From positions 189,160 to 253,159 of the forward strand of contig KQ965756.1 of NCBI GenBank assembly GCA_001574975.1: a stretch of 64,000 nucleotides of DNA. The letters run 5' to 3'. The notes beneath the pieces were generated by a model. That model was not told where the DNA came from. It searched no databases and saw only the letters and a list, made by a program, of their open reading frames with translations. Made by a program: the position numbers and the translations under genes. Every line of letters begins with the position of its first letter. Position 1 is the stretch's first letter. Positions 1-11,838 of this stretch are shown in pieces. Source of the stretch: Gonapodya prolifera JEL478. Its lineage: Eukaryota > Monoblepharomycota > Monoblepharidomycetes > Monoblepharidales > Gonapodyaceae.

Positions 1-3000
1 GGTCCGGCTCCGCCTTTGGTACGATCGTGCCAGCCTGGACAAGCTTGCGGTACAGGTCGGTGAGAACCTTGGGCAGGTCTTCGAAGGTGTTCGGAACGTA
101 TGCTCCAGCGGCTTTGAGGGCGGCGTTCTTGGCGGCAGCTGTCTCGAGGTCCGAGTTGGCGAAAGAACCGGCGTGACCGAATTGCACCTGTTGTAGGAAT
201 TACGGAACCTTTGACATCTGGATCATACTGCGACAGATCCCAACGTTGACTCTTACCTCCGTCTTGAACATGCTACCGCAAGTACCGATACACCATGCAA
301 CGACGGGTTTGGTGATCTTCTTTTCCTTGATAGCCTTGGCGACATCGTACTCCTCAACACCACCAACTTCACCGAGGAGCAAAAGAATTTGCACACTCGG
401 GTCCTTCTCGTATCGAACAAGGTGATCGATAAAGGTTGATCCGGGGTAACGGTCTCCTCCAATAGCGACACCCTCCGCAACACCGTTGGTGGTTCGCGAG
501 ATAATGTTGTTGAGCTCGTTGGACATACCGCCGGATTTGGAGACGTAGGCGACAGAGCCAGGTCGGTAGAGGAGGGAAGAGACGATATTGTCCATCATAC
601 CACCAGTGTTTCCAATCTTGAAGCACCCAGGCTTGATACCACCTGTAAATAGCGAGACATGAGTTTTCAAAGCAACCCTGAGAAGCTGATGCTCAACGTA
701 CCGACGGTAGCGGGTCCGATGATAAGGACCCCTTTCTGCTTCGCCTGCCACAGAAGTTGACGCGCCCTCTTCTCGGGGACACCCTCAGCGATAATGGCGA
801 TGTTCTTGATCTGAGGTACTTTCATAATGTCACGAGTGGATTCGTAGACGGAACGAAAGGAAGCAAAGTTGACGACGCTGTCGACATCAGGGTACCGCGA
901 GATGGCCTCTTCGAGAGAGGTAAACACGGGGAGAAGGGTTTCCTTCGTACCCCAATAGAACTTCTGAACGTGCGAGCCACCGAAGGGGTACACCATTGCG
1001 GCAACCGACGGGACCTCTCTGTTAAAAACCAAAAGATTATCAGATCTAGTTTACCGAAGAAAACCCTTCTGTATTCCTTACCGCTTGCACATATAATCGA
1101 AATCGAGCATTCCCTGAACTGCCTTGGGCTGCATTCCATAGACGAACGACCTCGTGGCGTTAGTGAACGTCGGCTTTCCGGTGCTCGCGGGCGGGTCTGC
1201 CTTCTTGAGCGGGGTCATTCCGACAGGGAACTTCACGATGGGGTCCTCCCCAGGCAAGCCAGGGGTTGGCTGGCGGGGCACAGGGGGTGCTTCCTGCCCT
1301 AACGCGTCAACGGATCGTGCACGTCCGGCGGTGAGGTCCAGCTCGTCAAAGAGACCCATCTCGCGAGCCTTCTTCTCTCCCAAGAGAGCGAGCGGCACAA
1401 TACCCGAAACGTGCATCTCCGGGCCGTAGACCTGGACGGGAACACCGAGGTTGTCTCCACAGTTGCGCATCATGCGAAGACCCTCCTGGTAGTTTGGGCC
1501 GGCACGACGGACAAAGATTTTCACGCCATGGTCTTGCAATTTCAGTTTGTAGTCGTTCAGAGCGCGGATGATTCCTTTGAAGGTGGAGGCAACATTGGTG
1601 AAGTTGGCGATACCACCTCCGATGAGGAGAACCTGTTATGGTTGGTAAGCCTTTGATTTCGTCGAGACAGTCTCTGCGCGTGCTTACCTTTCCTTCCGGG
1701 TGCGGTTTGCCGCGGGTCATCAAGTCCAAAATTGTCTTGGCATACTCGTAGGTTTGAGCTTCAGATGGGGCTCTGGTTGAGGACGGAAAAGCATTCATAA
1801 ACAGTTCGCGGTGTTGCTTGATCCCACCAAAAAAATACTCACCCCGAGTACTCTCCGTAGTTGGCGAGCTCATCGGCAAATCCAGCGTTGGCAATGGCAT
1901 CCGAGTAAACCACACTCGCACCTCCTCCAGCAACCATGGTCCAAACTCTTCCCCTGGCATTGAGCACCGTCAACTTCAAACTAGCTCCAGTCTTAGCGTC
2001 AAGATCGGCAATGTACTGCTCCTCCTTGGTGAGCTCTCGGCCAAACGGCGCGGGGAAGCCCAGTTTGGGCCCTCCGAGCAGGGCGGGACCAGCAGCGGAT
2101 CGCGGGTACAATGCAAGTAGGGCGGCGGACCACCGTTTGCCAGCCTCGAAATCGGCGGTTTGGTCGATCTTGGCGGCCAAGTCAAGGAAAGAGACTTGTG
2201 GGGCAGCACCCGCGGAGGGAAGAGAGACGACGAGCGGGTTGATTTCGAGGTATGTGAATTGGAGGTCCGAGTAGACAGCGTAGAGGCGAGTGAGGAAATC
2301 GACGAGGGCGGGGTGCTTTTCAGTGGGAACGTCTGGACATCAAAAGAACAGTGTTATGAGACTTCACCGATTCTCCGCAGAAAAAAAAGCAGTCTCTCAC
2401 AAACCTTTGAGGAGGACAGACTTGATCGTTTCCGCTGAAGCAAACTCCTGGTCCACCTTCACGAGAATCCGTTGCGCCTTAGCGTCCACATCGCCAACAT
2501 CGACACCTCCCTCGTGCGTGAAGAGAATCTCATCTCCGTCGCGAACGCTTTGAACACAAACGTAGTACTCGTCGCTTCCGGGGTGGGGAACGAACGGCTC
2601 GACGATGAAAGTGTGCAGTGTACCCGATACTTTGCCGACCTGAATTGGTCGTTACATTATGAGTGTCAATCCCCACTATAGGAGGGTCGCGCACTCACGT
2701 TGACTTTCCTTCCGGCTCTCTCAGCGACCCACTTCTTTGCATCGGCCCAGTCGAGGTTGATACCAAGGAGGCCGGCTTTCCCACGTCGTTTGATGAGCTG
2801 GTCGGGTTTCGCGACCCACTTGCTGCCAGCCTAAAGTTGAGAGTTCGAGCGAAAGAGTTCAGATCACGTCACGTGACGGGAACTAAGTAACACCAGCACA
2901 ACTGCGAACAGTCCCCTTTATATATCCCCGATTTCTTTTTACTAATCTCCCCCACAAAATTCAATTCAAATGGAAGACAAGGTCGACAATTTTGCCGAAG

Positions 3001-3441
3001 TTACTGCTGCTTTCTCCGAGACTCTCCAACTCACCTCACTCAAGAAAGGATAATCCCTCTCAGCCTGTTGCAGAACGCCCTCCACGTGTCTCGCGAACTG
3101 AGCCTCCTGCTCTGCGGTAGGTGTGACACCAGGCTCAGTACCCAGGATCGCTGCATCGAATTCGAGACGGGCCAGACGTGGTGCGGCAAGGTATGGGAGC
3201 GCGCTCGCCTCGGCGGCACCATTGGTGTGAGTTCCGTTGGTGGAGGATTGGGGAAGAGGGTTATCGGCAGGGGCAGCGAGTTTTGGAAGCCAGTGGGAGA
3301 GGAGGATCTGGTGGGAGACGAGACGAGACACAGGTGAAGCACAGATGTTCGGATCCGTTCATTGCCTTTACGCCGCGTGCAAACGACGTGAATTCGATGT
3401 CTCACCTTCCCGTCGTACTCGTGGATTGCTTTCGCAGACAT
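1..3441 (-). CDS. ACLY: ATP-citrate synthase (fused single-chain), C-terminus cut by window edge
   Basis: Cytosolic ATP-citrate synthase makes acetyl-CoA and oxaloacetate from citrate, CoA and ATP for lipid synthesis and acetylation. The start ATG (3441-3439) opens [12 protein letters not shown], the family N-terminus. Ten exons follow (3406-3441, 3035-3307, 2699-2830, 2405-2639, 1843-2332, 1688-1772, 1082-1632, 702-1018, 257-642, 1-187), all phase-consistent, giving 897 residues in the window. Visible landmarks are [16 protein letters not shown] and [14 protein letters not shown] (ATP-grasp half), [15 protein letters not shown], a Pro-rich linker, then the CoA-ligase half with [10 protein letters not shown] and [16 protein letters not shown]. 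The phospho-histidine lies in FGHAGSFAN (about His840). By comparison with about 1100 residues for the family, the final citrate-synthase-like part lies outside the window. Both halves being in one polypeptide differs from the two-subunit ascomycete enzyme. Confidence 0.96.
2831..3034 (-). other. Long second intron of the ATP-citrate synthase gene
   Basis: At 204 nt this intron is about three times the length of the others in the gene. It contains a near-palindromic CACGTGAC site and a TATA-like AT-rich tract (about 2918-2926). It could hold an internal regulatory element; that is inference. Confidence 0.6.
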
Positions 3442-4103
3442 TGGTGGCGGGATTTCAAGGGGAGCTGGGGTAAACAAGTGCGTACGTGGACGGTATGCGG
3501 ATGTTAGCTCGGGCAACACGAACCCGATCGCTCGCTGTTTCAGTCGGGCTCCTCTATCCTTGTCACCGCGATTCCGACGATGGCGGCGTGTTCCAGGTAA
3601 CGCCAACAAGAAGGTAAAACACTCACGGACGAGGGTACTCACGTTGTGGAGAATGCGGGAACGGGAAGGGGTGAATGGAATCCGAGTTTGGGAAGTTGAA
3701 GGAGACGCGACGGTTCCGATGGGTTCGAACAAAAGGAGACCCCACAGATAGACGCCGCGGTGTTCCGGCCTGGGACAAGTTTCTGGTATGTACGGCTAAA
3801 TTGTGCCGTGCCACATAGCTTCGCCCACACATGTTCCGAACGAGTTGGGGAAGCTTCTCGTCTGTCTTCTTCCGAAATTATTATTTGATTTAAATAAAGG
3901 ACCGTCGGCGAAAGGCATTCGCATCCTGACACGACAGATGATGATGGCAACAAAGTATGAACAACAATTTTGTCATTCGGATACGAAATCGGATATGAAA
4001 TCCCACCGAGTGACTTAGTCGATTAAGAAAAGAAAAGACAATAAATTGGACACATATAACATTGTGACTACTAATTATTCCGCCAGAAAGTCCGTGTACA
4101 TCA
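3442..4103. other. Intergenic, promoter side of ATP-citrate synthase
   Basis: The region lies between the ATP-citrate synthase start and the stop of the NSL1-like gene. Short open frames here show no family resemblance. An AT-rich patch near 3870-3900 and 4020-4080 is compatible with a 3' flank of the downstream gene. No RNA gene was recognised. Confidence 0.5.
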
Positions 4104-5444
4104 TCACTTCATGCTCTTCAGTCCCCTCAAAATCTGCTTCCTCGCCGTCCTCGGTGTCACCGGCACATTCGTTTGATCTTGGAAGACGAACTTTGCCGGT
4201 GTAATAGGCGTGGCCACTTGGGGAGCAAAAGAGGTGGTTTCTGTGTCCAGTCCATTCTCCTTGATGATCTGCTCGGCTTTGGCGAGGCGTGACAGAAGGG
4301 TCTCCATTGTCTTTTGTCGAGTTTCGATGAAACACGCACGCGATGTAATGGGAAAACGGCGACGAACATCAAATTGTTACTTGAATGCTGAAGCCCGTTA
4401 AGCGCGTTTGATGACCCAGACTCACCTCACTCAAGTCCCCTTGCACCGCCTCGTCCGCCTCTCTCAGTTCTTCTTCCAGCTCCTCCAAATCCACTGTCTG
4501 GCCCTCTTCCAGTTCCATGTCACTCCCCACCTCGCCCGCTTCCAGATCCGGGAACACCATTCCCGTCGCTCTGCACCACGTTTCCCGAGTGATAGCGTCT
4601 GCCGTCAGCTGGGCGGCCATGGTGGGATACGTGGCTCGTTTCTCTTGGACGCGGAGGTGGAGCTCCTTGTGGCGTTCAATGGCGGTGCCGAGGCGATGTT
4701 TTAATGGGTGGGAGATGGGTTCGTAAACTAGGTCAAGAAGGGGGTTCAAGGTGTGGTGTTGGTGGGGATTCCCATTCAACGTCCCGGGTCGGTCATCACA
4801 GAACGACCACGAAGTCGCGTACCTTGTCCGTCATTGACAGCCTGCTCATAAGGCTGGCCATTTACTTGGATATTGTCCTTTACGAGCTCGAATATCCGCT
4901 CGATCCACTTGTCGTCCGACGTTTAGGCCCGATTTCATTCGTTGAGAAGAGCATTCATGACCATTCGCCGAGTACGGTCCCAAAAAAATGAGTATACGTT
5001 TAGATTTCAATCGACCAGGACCCATCATCGCCTCTGTTCTCGCCAAATCTCGGGTTCAAGCTGGCCAGTTCGGGTTGCTTTTATGCCGACTCTTCAACGC
5101 CCCCCGCTGACCATCCTTACACAGCTGCCTCTCCTCGCTGACAAAATTTTATTTGCAAAACGCCAACTCACCTCATGGACTGCCCTGCCAACCACCTCCT
5201 CGTCCGCACCAAGCTCGTCCACGACCTCTCTCACAACCTCGTCCGCGTCTCTCTTCAGGTTGCCCTTAACAATAGCCACGTCCTCTAGGAAATCCACGTC
5301 GATGGGCCGCAGGGGTTCTGATTGTGGCTCGATCGCACGTCCAACGCGTGCTGGTGCGAGGGAGCGGCGGGGGAGATGGAGCGGGGCGATTGGGGTGGAT
5401 TGAGGGAAGTTGGAGCGCTGAATGTTGAGAGTCGATGCGGCCAT
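4104..5444 (-). CDS. NSL1/Mis14-like kinetochore protein
   Basis: Four exons (5172-5444, 4823-4907, 4426-4727, 4104-4310) give about 288 residues. After a basic Pro-rich N-terminus comes IDVDFLEDVAIVKGNLKRDA, then KDNIQVNGQ, then YEPISHPLKHRLGTAIERH followed by a coiled-coil-like stretch and RATYPTMAAQL. This order (N-terminal helix, VNG motif, then a helix ending in an R-x-x-YP motif) matches Mis14/NSL1, a subunit of the MIS12 complex that links inner and outer kinetochore. A strongly acidic segment (EEGQTVDLEELEEELREADE) follows, then a C-terminal tail with TPITPAKFVF and TPRTARKQIL that could be a Cdk-regulated binding motif. The last intron boundary is the least certain. The family call is by motif order only. 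Confidence 0.6.
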
Positions 5445-5685
5445 GGTGAATCGGAGTGAATCGAGATTTCAAGTGGGAGTTGTGTCGAGTTGTTCAGTGT
5501 GCTTTGGTCGGCGCATGGTCCACCTGCAACCTCTTCAAAACAAGTACATCTCTTCTCTTTTCTACTCTCTCTCTCACATCTCGGCACTCTTTCACTCAAA
5601 TTTTAATGGGCACCGATGCATTCAAGTCACTGTTGAGATTCAACTCAGCCAATGACACATGACAAATGTAGTGCAAACAAACTCA

Positions 5686-7734
5686 CTACACCAACAAATT
5701 TGCCGTTCTCGAGAAAACACTCAGCCTTTTCACCGCCCCTGCCGTCCCCGAATAAGCGACTTGGTTGTACAGATCGGCCACATCAGCTTTTGGAGTAGTC
5801 GACCAGAGAAGTGACACGACGCCGGCAACGTGGGGAGCAGCTGGTGCGGGAACTGGGATCAGTATGTAAAAGGCTATGGAATCGCGGTTTGGTGTGGTCT
5901 CACCGAATGATGTCCCACGAAGACTGTCCACGCTGCCGTTTGCGAATATCGACGTAATATCGGATCCTGGAGCATAGATGTTCTACCCGAGAGCATAACA
6001 TTTTGGAGTCAAAGACCTCCATGTGCTGTCTTGCGACTCTCAACTCACCGTACAAGGTCCATAATTGGAGTAGTTTGTCGCAATGTCGCTCCTGTCCATT
6101 GCGCCAACGGCGATTGATCCAATGGCCGAAGCAGGTGACGTCTGGCACGCGTCGTCTGCGTCATTGCCAGCGGCGGCCTGCAACACAGCAATTGAAGGTA
6201 CTTCAGCATATGTGGTCGAGCCTCCCCATGACAATCACGGGAGCGACGCCTCGGTCTGCACTCACCACGACTGCAATCCCCACACTAAAAAGCACGTTCA
6301 CTACGCTGTTCAGTATGCTGCTTGTCGGTCCCCCAACGCTCATGGTGACCACGGTGTTTGGCGCCGCCATTTGGGTCACGTTGTTGTATGTCTGGTTAAA
6401 CACAAAGGCCAACGCACGAATGACTGTCGACGTGCGTCCTTCGCCGTTTTTGTCGAGACACTTGACGGACACCAGTGAGGCGTTCTTGGCGACCCCGTAG
6501 GAGGAGCCTAATAGAGAAAGTGACTTACAAGATGTTTGAAAGCGGAGCAACAGAGCATCGTAGCCGTACCCGCAATAATGGCCGCAACGAACGTTCCGTG
6601 ACCTGAGTCGTCATCTGTAGCATTGTTGATGACGTTCGCGCCCCAGACGGCCCTCCCCCCGAACTCAGAGAGACTGACGTTGATGCCGCTACGAGGGCCG
6701 GAAAGATGAACGGGACATGGTGACAAAGTCGCAACATCCGCAAGCGTCACTTACCTGTCCAAGACGTAGACCGTGACACCCTTGCCGGCCGAAGCGGGAT
6801 AGCGATACAAATTGTCAAGGGGCAGGGAACGTTGGTCAATCCGATCCAAGCCCTGTGTGGAATCGGAAAAGCAATGCTTTGTCCAGCTGGAGTCATCGCG
6901 TGCAAGATAAATTTGACTCACCCAGCTAGGAGGATTCGTTTGTGTCGCAGTTGGCACCGCGGTCGAGGTCGTCGATGTGACCGGGGTGGACGACACCACA
7001 CTTGACGTCGCCTCCGGATGAGTCCTCGGTTCAGTGGGCACCGTAATAATTCCCGTTGGTTTGAGAGTAAATGCCATCGTGGGCGGTCCCCCTGCCAGCA
7101 TTGTTGACGTAACCACAGTGGTGGTCGCAAGGATTGTGAACGTCGTTGTGGGCTTTACCGTCGAGTTTGCATCTTGCCGCCGTCCGATATTGCGCTTCCC
7201 AACCCGAGGGAACAGGAGGTCCGCGAAATGGGCGTTTTCGGGGACCCGACTTCCCGTGGTAGGGCGTTGCCCACCCCAATCATACGGATCACAGACTTTG
7301 ATCGACTGGTCGAGCTCGACGGCTTCGATTCCCGGGTGAACTGCAACCCTCTCCGCCGTTTCACGGTTTGCCAGAAACATGAACCCCTCCACGTGGGACC
7401 CCGTGACGGATCGAGAAAGGAGCTTGCGGGGAGTAGCCCCGGGCGCCACCACAGTAAAGCGCTCGAAGTCTTCGAGTGCGAGAGGAGCAAAGTCTCGGCG
7501 GACGATGGTGTGGGCCTGGTGGGTGTTGGTTGATTTGAAAAGTGCGATGTATCGTGCTGGGGTTTCGCTTGGTGCATTGCCGAAGTCATAGTCGAGAAGA
7601 GAAGAAACAGACTGCGTGCTTCCACTGGCGAGATGAGCAGCGGTGATGACAAGAACGAGGACGAATATGGCTGATTTGGATGATGACGTGTGCCGTGGGG
7701 CACGACTCAAGCTGCGACCGATCGAGGACTTCAT
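5686..7734 (-). CDS. Secreted subtilisin-like serine protease (S8, proteinase K type)
   Basis: Six phase-consistent exons (6755-7734, 6570-6688, 6266-6507, 6049-6177, 5904-5982, 5686-5840) give 567 residues. The ATG at 7734 is preferred because a hydrophobic segment (SAIFVLVLVITAAHLASG) follows as a signal peptide or signal anchor. An I9-type propeptide follows (YIALFKSTNT...). The catalytic domain shows Asp in YVLDSGINVSLSEFGGRAVW, His in DDDSGHGTFVAAI, the oxyanion region VVAAGND and Ser in GTSFAAPHVAG, so the triad is complete once introns are removed. A Ser/Thr-rich insertion of about 120 residues (TTTFTILATTTVVTSTM...) lies between propeptide and catalytic domain, which is unusual and could be O-glycosylated. 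The enzyme is expected to be extracellular or vacuolar. Confidence 0.92.
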
Positions 7735-8050
7735 GGTTTGAGGGGCTTGATAGTGATGGAGTAGAGTCAATGGCAGACCATTGTGTGGGGGAGAAGTGAA
7801 GTGTGGTAGAGCAGGAGAGGAGAACAGTCGATGTCAGATAATGGCCAAGCGACAAAATTTCGGACAGACCAAAGAAGAGTCTCTTTCATCATCGTTATCC
7901 TTCTATCCACGCCAAAATAATAGAGATTTATCTTTTCAACCATCGCGACTATGCACGACTACCTTTTAGCATTATTCGCTTTCACTTTCACTTCGAGGCA
8001 GGTCGGTCGGTCGGAAGCAAAAGATCCGAACCCCACACCAGCTTGAATCG
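7735..8050. promoter_or_regulatory. Divergent promoter region between protease and SMP-30-like gene
   Basis: This 316 bp separates two head-to-head starts. It holds AT-rich stretches near 7890-7935 and a small GGTCGGTCGGTCGG repeat near 8001-8014, close to the plus-strand start. No specific operator could be assigned. Confidence 0.4.
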
Positions 8051-9418
8051 ATGGTCAAGCCCTTGAAGACGACGGTTGTCGCTAGCGGCCTGAATTTTGG
8101 AGAAGCTCCTCGATGGCGCGAAGAGGACCAGGCGCTGTATTTCTCGGACTTCTATTCGTGGGCCATCAAGAAGGTGTGCTCTTCCACGTTAACTTGAACT
8201 TCGACGCACCCTGCATTGACCATTAATCCACGCCGCCGAATTCGAAAGTTCGACCATCGTACTTCGACGGTCTCCGTGGTCGTTCAACTGCCGCACGGTT
8301 CGCGTCCGTCGGGACTGGGATGGCTCCCAGATGGACGATTGCTGTTTGTCGATATGGTAGAAAGGCGAGCATCAATAAGGCAGAATGCCGCGCGAGGGCG
8401 CCAGCATAAGCTTTACACGTGGCTGCTTATGTGTACAGAAAACTAATGCGGTGAGAAACCGATGGAACTATTTCCCTTCACGCCGACCTCTCGTCTATAG
8501 CAACATGGCATTGCAACGACATGGTGGTAGACGGTTCAGGCAGGGTGAGCTTTCATAAACTTTGGAAAGTTTCGACATTCTATTCAACATGTTATGGCTG
8601 TTTCAAGGCGTATGTCGGAAACTTTGGCTTTGATTTGCCCACTTACACTAGTCAAGCTGCCGCTCGTCGTCGATTAAAGAATCTTGCGGGATCTCTGGGA
8701 GCGTCCGATAATCGACCTGATCCGGTCAAGCGTGAGTTTGCAAGCGTCAAAAGTCTGGATCCCCGCACGTTTTAACGAATTGAGCGCAAGTTGTGGACCG
8801 TAAGCCTGCAAGGATTGCTCTCGTGCACCCCGACGGTCGCGTTGAAGCTGCAGCCGATGGTGTAGAGTGAGTTGAGGTGGACCATCTTGGAATTCCCAAG
8901 TCTCAACTACTGTTTTTAGCTTTCCAAACGGTACCGTGATCACTCCGGATGGCCGCACCCTCATTGTTGCCGAAACTCTTGGTCGCAAGCTTACCTCTTA
9001 TGGTGTGGATCCAGCCACGGGTAGACTATCGGACAGGCGAACGTGGGCCAACTGTGAATACCCTCCTGACGGGATCTGCCTAGATGAGGGAGGGGGAGGT
9101 GAGCATAAGTTCGAAATTCGGTGGACATTAGTTGATGTTGAGGTTGGCCGGTTCCCAGTGTGGGCAGCAAACCCAACCTCCAACATTCTTCACCGTTTTC
9201 GCACCACACCGAACTCTGTTGACGGCAACAAGTACGGGGAGATCACGCACAGTGTAGAAACCTCTCAGCCTTCGTTCGCTGCAGCGCTGGGTGGACCGGA
9301 CAGAAGGACACTTTACGTACTGACGGCACCTGATTCGAATGACGCATTGAGGGAGCGCAAGGCGGAGGGAAGGATTGAAGTGGTGCATGTACCAGAGAGG
9401 GGTGTCGGGTGGCCGTGA
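8051..9418 (+). CDS. SMP-30/gluconolactonase-like protein, apparent in-frame stop
   Basis: The fold is a six-bladed beta-propeller of the SMP-30/gluconolactonase (LRE) family, usually a metal-dependent lactonase. Visible are GEAPRW (metal-ligand Glu), RPSGLGWLPDGRLLFVDM, LHADLSSIATWHCNDMVVDG, AYVGNFGFDL, FPNGTVITPDGRTLIVAET (ligand Asn region), PPDGICLDE (ligand Asp) and the typical C-terminal GRIEVVHVPERGVGWP. At least five introns are needed. Between FVDMVERR and TDGTISLHADLS I could not find a canonical splice path: the family frame reads R-K-L-M-R, then TGA (8452-8454), then ETDGT. Either this is a recent pseudogene, a sequence error, or an unrecognised non-canonical intron (a GC donor at about 8365 is possible). 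The rest of the gene is well kept. Confidence 0.8.
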
Positions 9419-9635
9419 GCTGGTCTTTTACTTCGAAAGCCACCCACGTTGTTGCAATATGGCTGATAAATTTCGCGTGCTCACGAACACTGTGATAAAT
9501 CCGAAAACTCTACTTACTGTAGCTAACGTCTGTGTTGGAGGACTCACTTGTGACCGCAGCCGGGTCCAAATGCGGTAGACACGCCATTCAACGAGCTGCG
9601 CATCAACCACACACTCCTCTCCTCCTTCCGCCGCC

Positions 9636-11643
9636 ATGGCCCACTATCCCCACTCGCTCTCCGCCGCGGACCTGCACTCCATCTCAGACTCCAACCCAGA
9701 CCAAGTGTTCCACAATCCACGATCGAACCACGGAAAGTCGGACCTGTCCCGCCGACGGAAATCCAGAGATTTGGATGCGCTACAGCTCAGCACCAACGTC
9801 TCGGACCCAGTGGGGGTCGCGGGATCGGGGGATGGCGATGCGAAGACAACACCACGGCCATTCTCCGTGAACCAAGCTCTCGTTTCGCTCCTTTTGGAGA
9901 CGCCGTCGCCTTACAATACGGTGTCGGGCGCAGGAGATGGAGTGGGGCTCAGTAAGGAGCTGCTGGCTCAGGAGGAGTACGCGGTCTTCTGTGAGTCAAG
10001 TTGGTTGGTCGATTCTGCGATTTGTGGTCTCAACCAGCCCGGTGCTGAACTCGCGTGGATGCAGTGGAACACCTTCTTTCCACCCCTTTGTCTTCCCTCC
10101 CCTCCGAACCCATGAACCTCGCTGCCCGCCACGCTCAAATTTCGGCCCAACTCGCCGACCTTACGCACGAACATTTCCCCGCCATTCTCTCCGCCCACGA
10201 TTCCGTCATCTCCGTCAGCAGCGGATTGGACCACATGGAGCGTTTTTTGGACGAGTTCCCCGCTGCGCTAGACGGCGTGTCGTCCTCCATCTCCGATTTC
10301 CTCTCACAAGCTACGGCGATCGCGGCGCGGCGCGATCGTGTGGCACTCGTTCTGGACCACTTGCCCACCCTTACGGATTTGCTTGAAGCACCTCAGCTGC
10401 TCCAAACGCTGGCGCGGAACGGTCACTACGACGAGGCCCTCGACCTGCAGCAACATATTGAGCGGATTCGTATGAGGGCGCCAGACTCGACGGTGGTGAA
10501 AGTGGTGGCAGAAGAGGTGAGTGCAGACGTTTTGACGTGATGGTACTTCTTCAAATTGACCCAACTGTCCACTGGCGCTTGGGGGACGGGTAATGAAAGG
10601 TCTCGTCCCTCTCTCGCAGCACTCTTCTGCACCTCCTCGCTCAACTACGCCAACCCACCCCTCTTGCAACCTCCATACGCCTGGTGGGACACCTCCGCCG
10701 GGCAGCGATCCTTCCGGACCACGCGCTGCGCGTGTCGTGGCTCGCAAGTCGCTGGGGAAGATTTGTGGAGCGGGTGAACACAGAGGCTGGAGGGACGCTT
10801 GCGCGGCATCCGACGGATGAAGCAGCAGCCGCAGAGTTTGTGCGGAAGTACGTGGATATTGCACGGGAGGAGATCCTGGACGCCATAGCGCAGTATCGTG
10901 CAATCTTTCCGGAGACGTCGACCAATGCCCCGATTGGGGGAGCTCAGCCCGCCACGATTTCTTCCATTCTTCCAACCTTTGTGTTGATTTTCACGTCTCA
11001 TCACCGCTCTCATCTCCTCCACTATCTTCCACGGATATCCGACCTAGCACAACTTGCCTCTCTCCATGCCCATGCGTCCTATCTGGGCCTTTCACTCGCC
11101 CGCCTCGGTGCTGACGTCAGGACTCCAACCGGCTCGGTGTGGGAGAATCGTGTCGGGGAAGTGGTGGAACATCACTTCCGAGAAGGCGCGAGGAGCATCA
11201 GTGAGGCGCTCGAGAAAGCCGGACCGGATGGACTCATGCCTCGCCCTGGTGGCGGTGATGGACTGCCCCTCCCCATTGCGCTTCTTAACCTCTGTCTCTC
11301 CATCTATAACCAGCTCCGCCACATTGCATTCGTGGCGCTCGTGCCGCGACTTGCACTGGCGCTGACAGCGGCGGTTGCGGAGGTCGCGTGGGCGTTGCTG
11401 CAGTGTGGGGAAAAGCTGCACATGGGCGATAGTCCGCACGAAGTAGGCGCGCGGGATGCCTACAGGGCGACTGCGAAGGAGTTGGCGGGAGTCGTCATAC
11501 CGAAAGTTGTGGAGGGGTTCGAGAAGGGTGTTTTTGGAAGCGTGGCCGCAGGAAAGGGTGTGGCGGGTGTGGTTGACACAAAAGCTGTCATGATCGTTCT
11601 GGATAAAGCGATTACGGTGCATGTTAGCGAGGGGAGAAGTTGA
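9636..11643 (+). CDS. COG8: Conserved oligomeric Golgi complex subunit 8
   Basis: Three exons (9636-9990, 10065-10516, 10600-11643) join in phase to 616 residues, close to the usual COG8 size. The N-terminal region after a basic Ser-rich tail reads YAVFLEHLLSTPLSSLPSEP, then LTHEHFPAILSAHDSV, RDRVALVLDHLPTLTDLLE and ARNGHYDEALDLQQHIER, which is the COG8 N-terminal pattern. The third exon begins VSSLSRSTLLHLLAQLRQP and continues as helical repeats. COG8 bridges the two lobes of the COG tether that steers retrograde vesicles to the Golgi; it acts on the cytosolic face. The acceptor at 10599 was chosen because it is the only one keeping the family frame. Confidence 0.92.
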
Positions 11644-11838
11644 TGGCCTGTCGTTGTAACACAATATGTAATACCAGGTTCTCGAGCTCCACCGTGTATT
11701 TCACATGAGTATTGATGCAAGCTTTGCGGGAGGGAAAGCTGTTTGAGGGAAGGCTTTATGTGATCTCGCTTCGCCGATCTCCAGCTCACGTTTGCGAGGT
11801 GCGCTCCAGGATCCCAAGGGCCTTGCTTGCGATCACCA

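Noticed and set aside
2970-3053. Plus-strand mini-ORF starting ATG after a TATA-like tract
   Set aside because: It lies across the second ATP-citrate synthase intron and exon border on the opposite strand, is only 27 codons and has no known similarity.
3715-3735. GGGTTCGAAC, a tRNA T-loop-like string
   Set aside because: No acceptor stem, anticodon arm or A-box could be found at the right distance on either strand.
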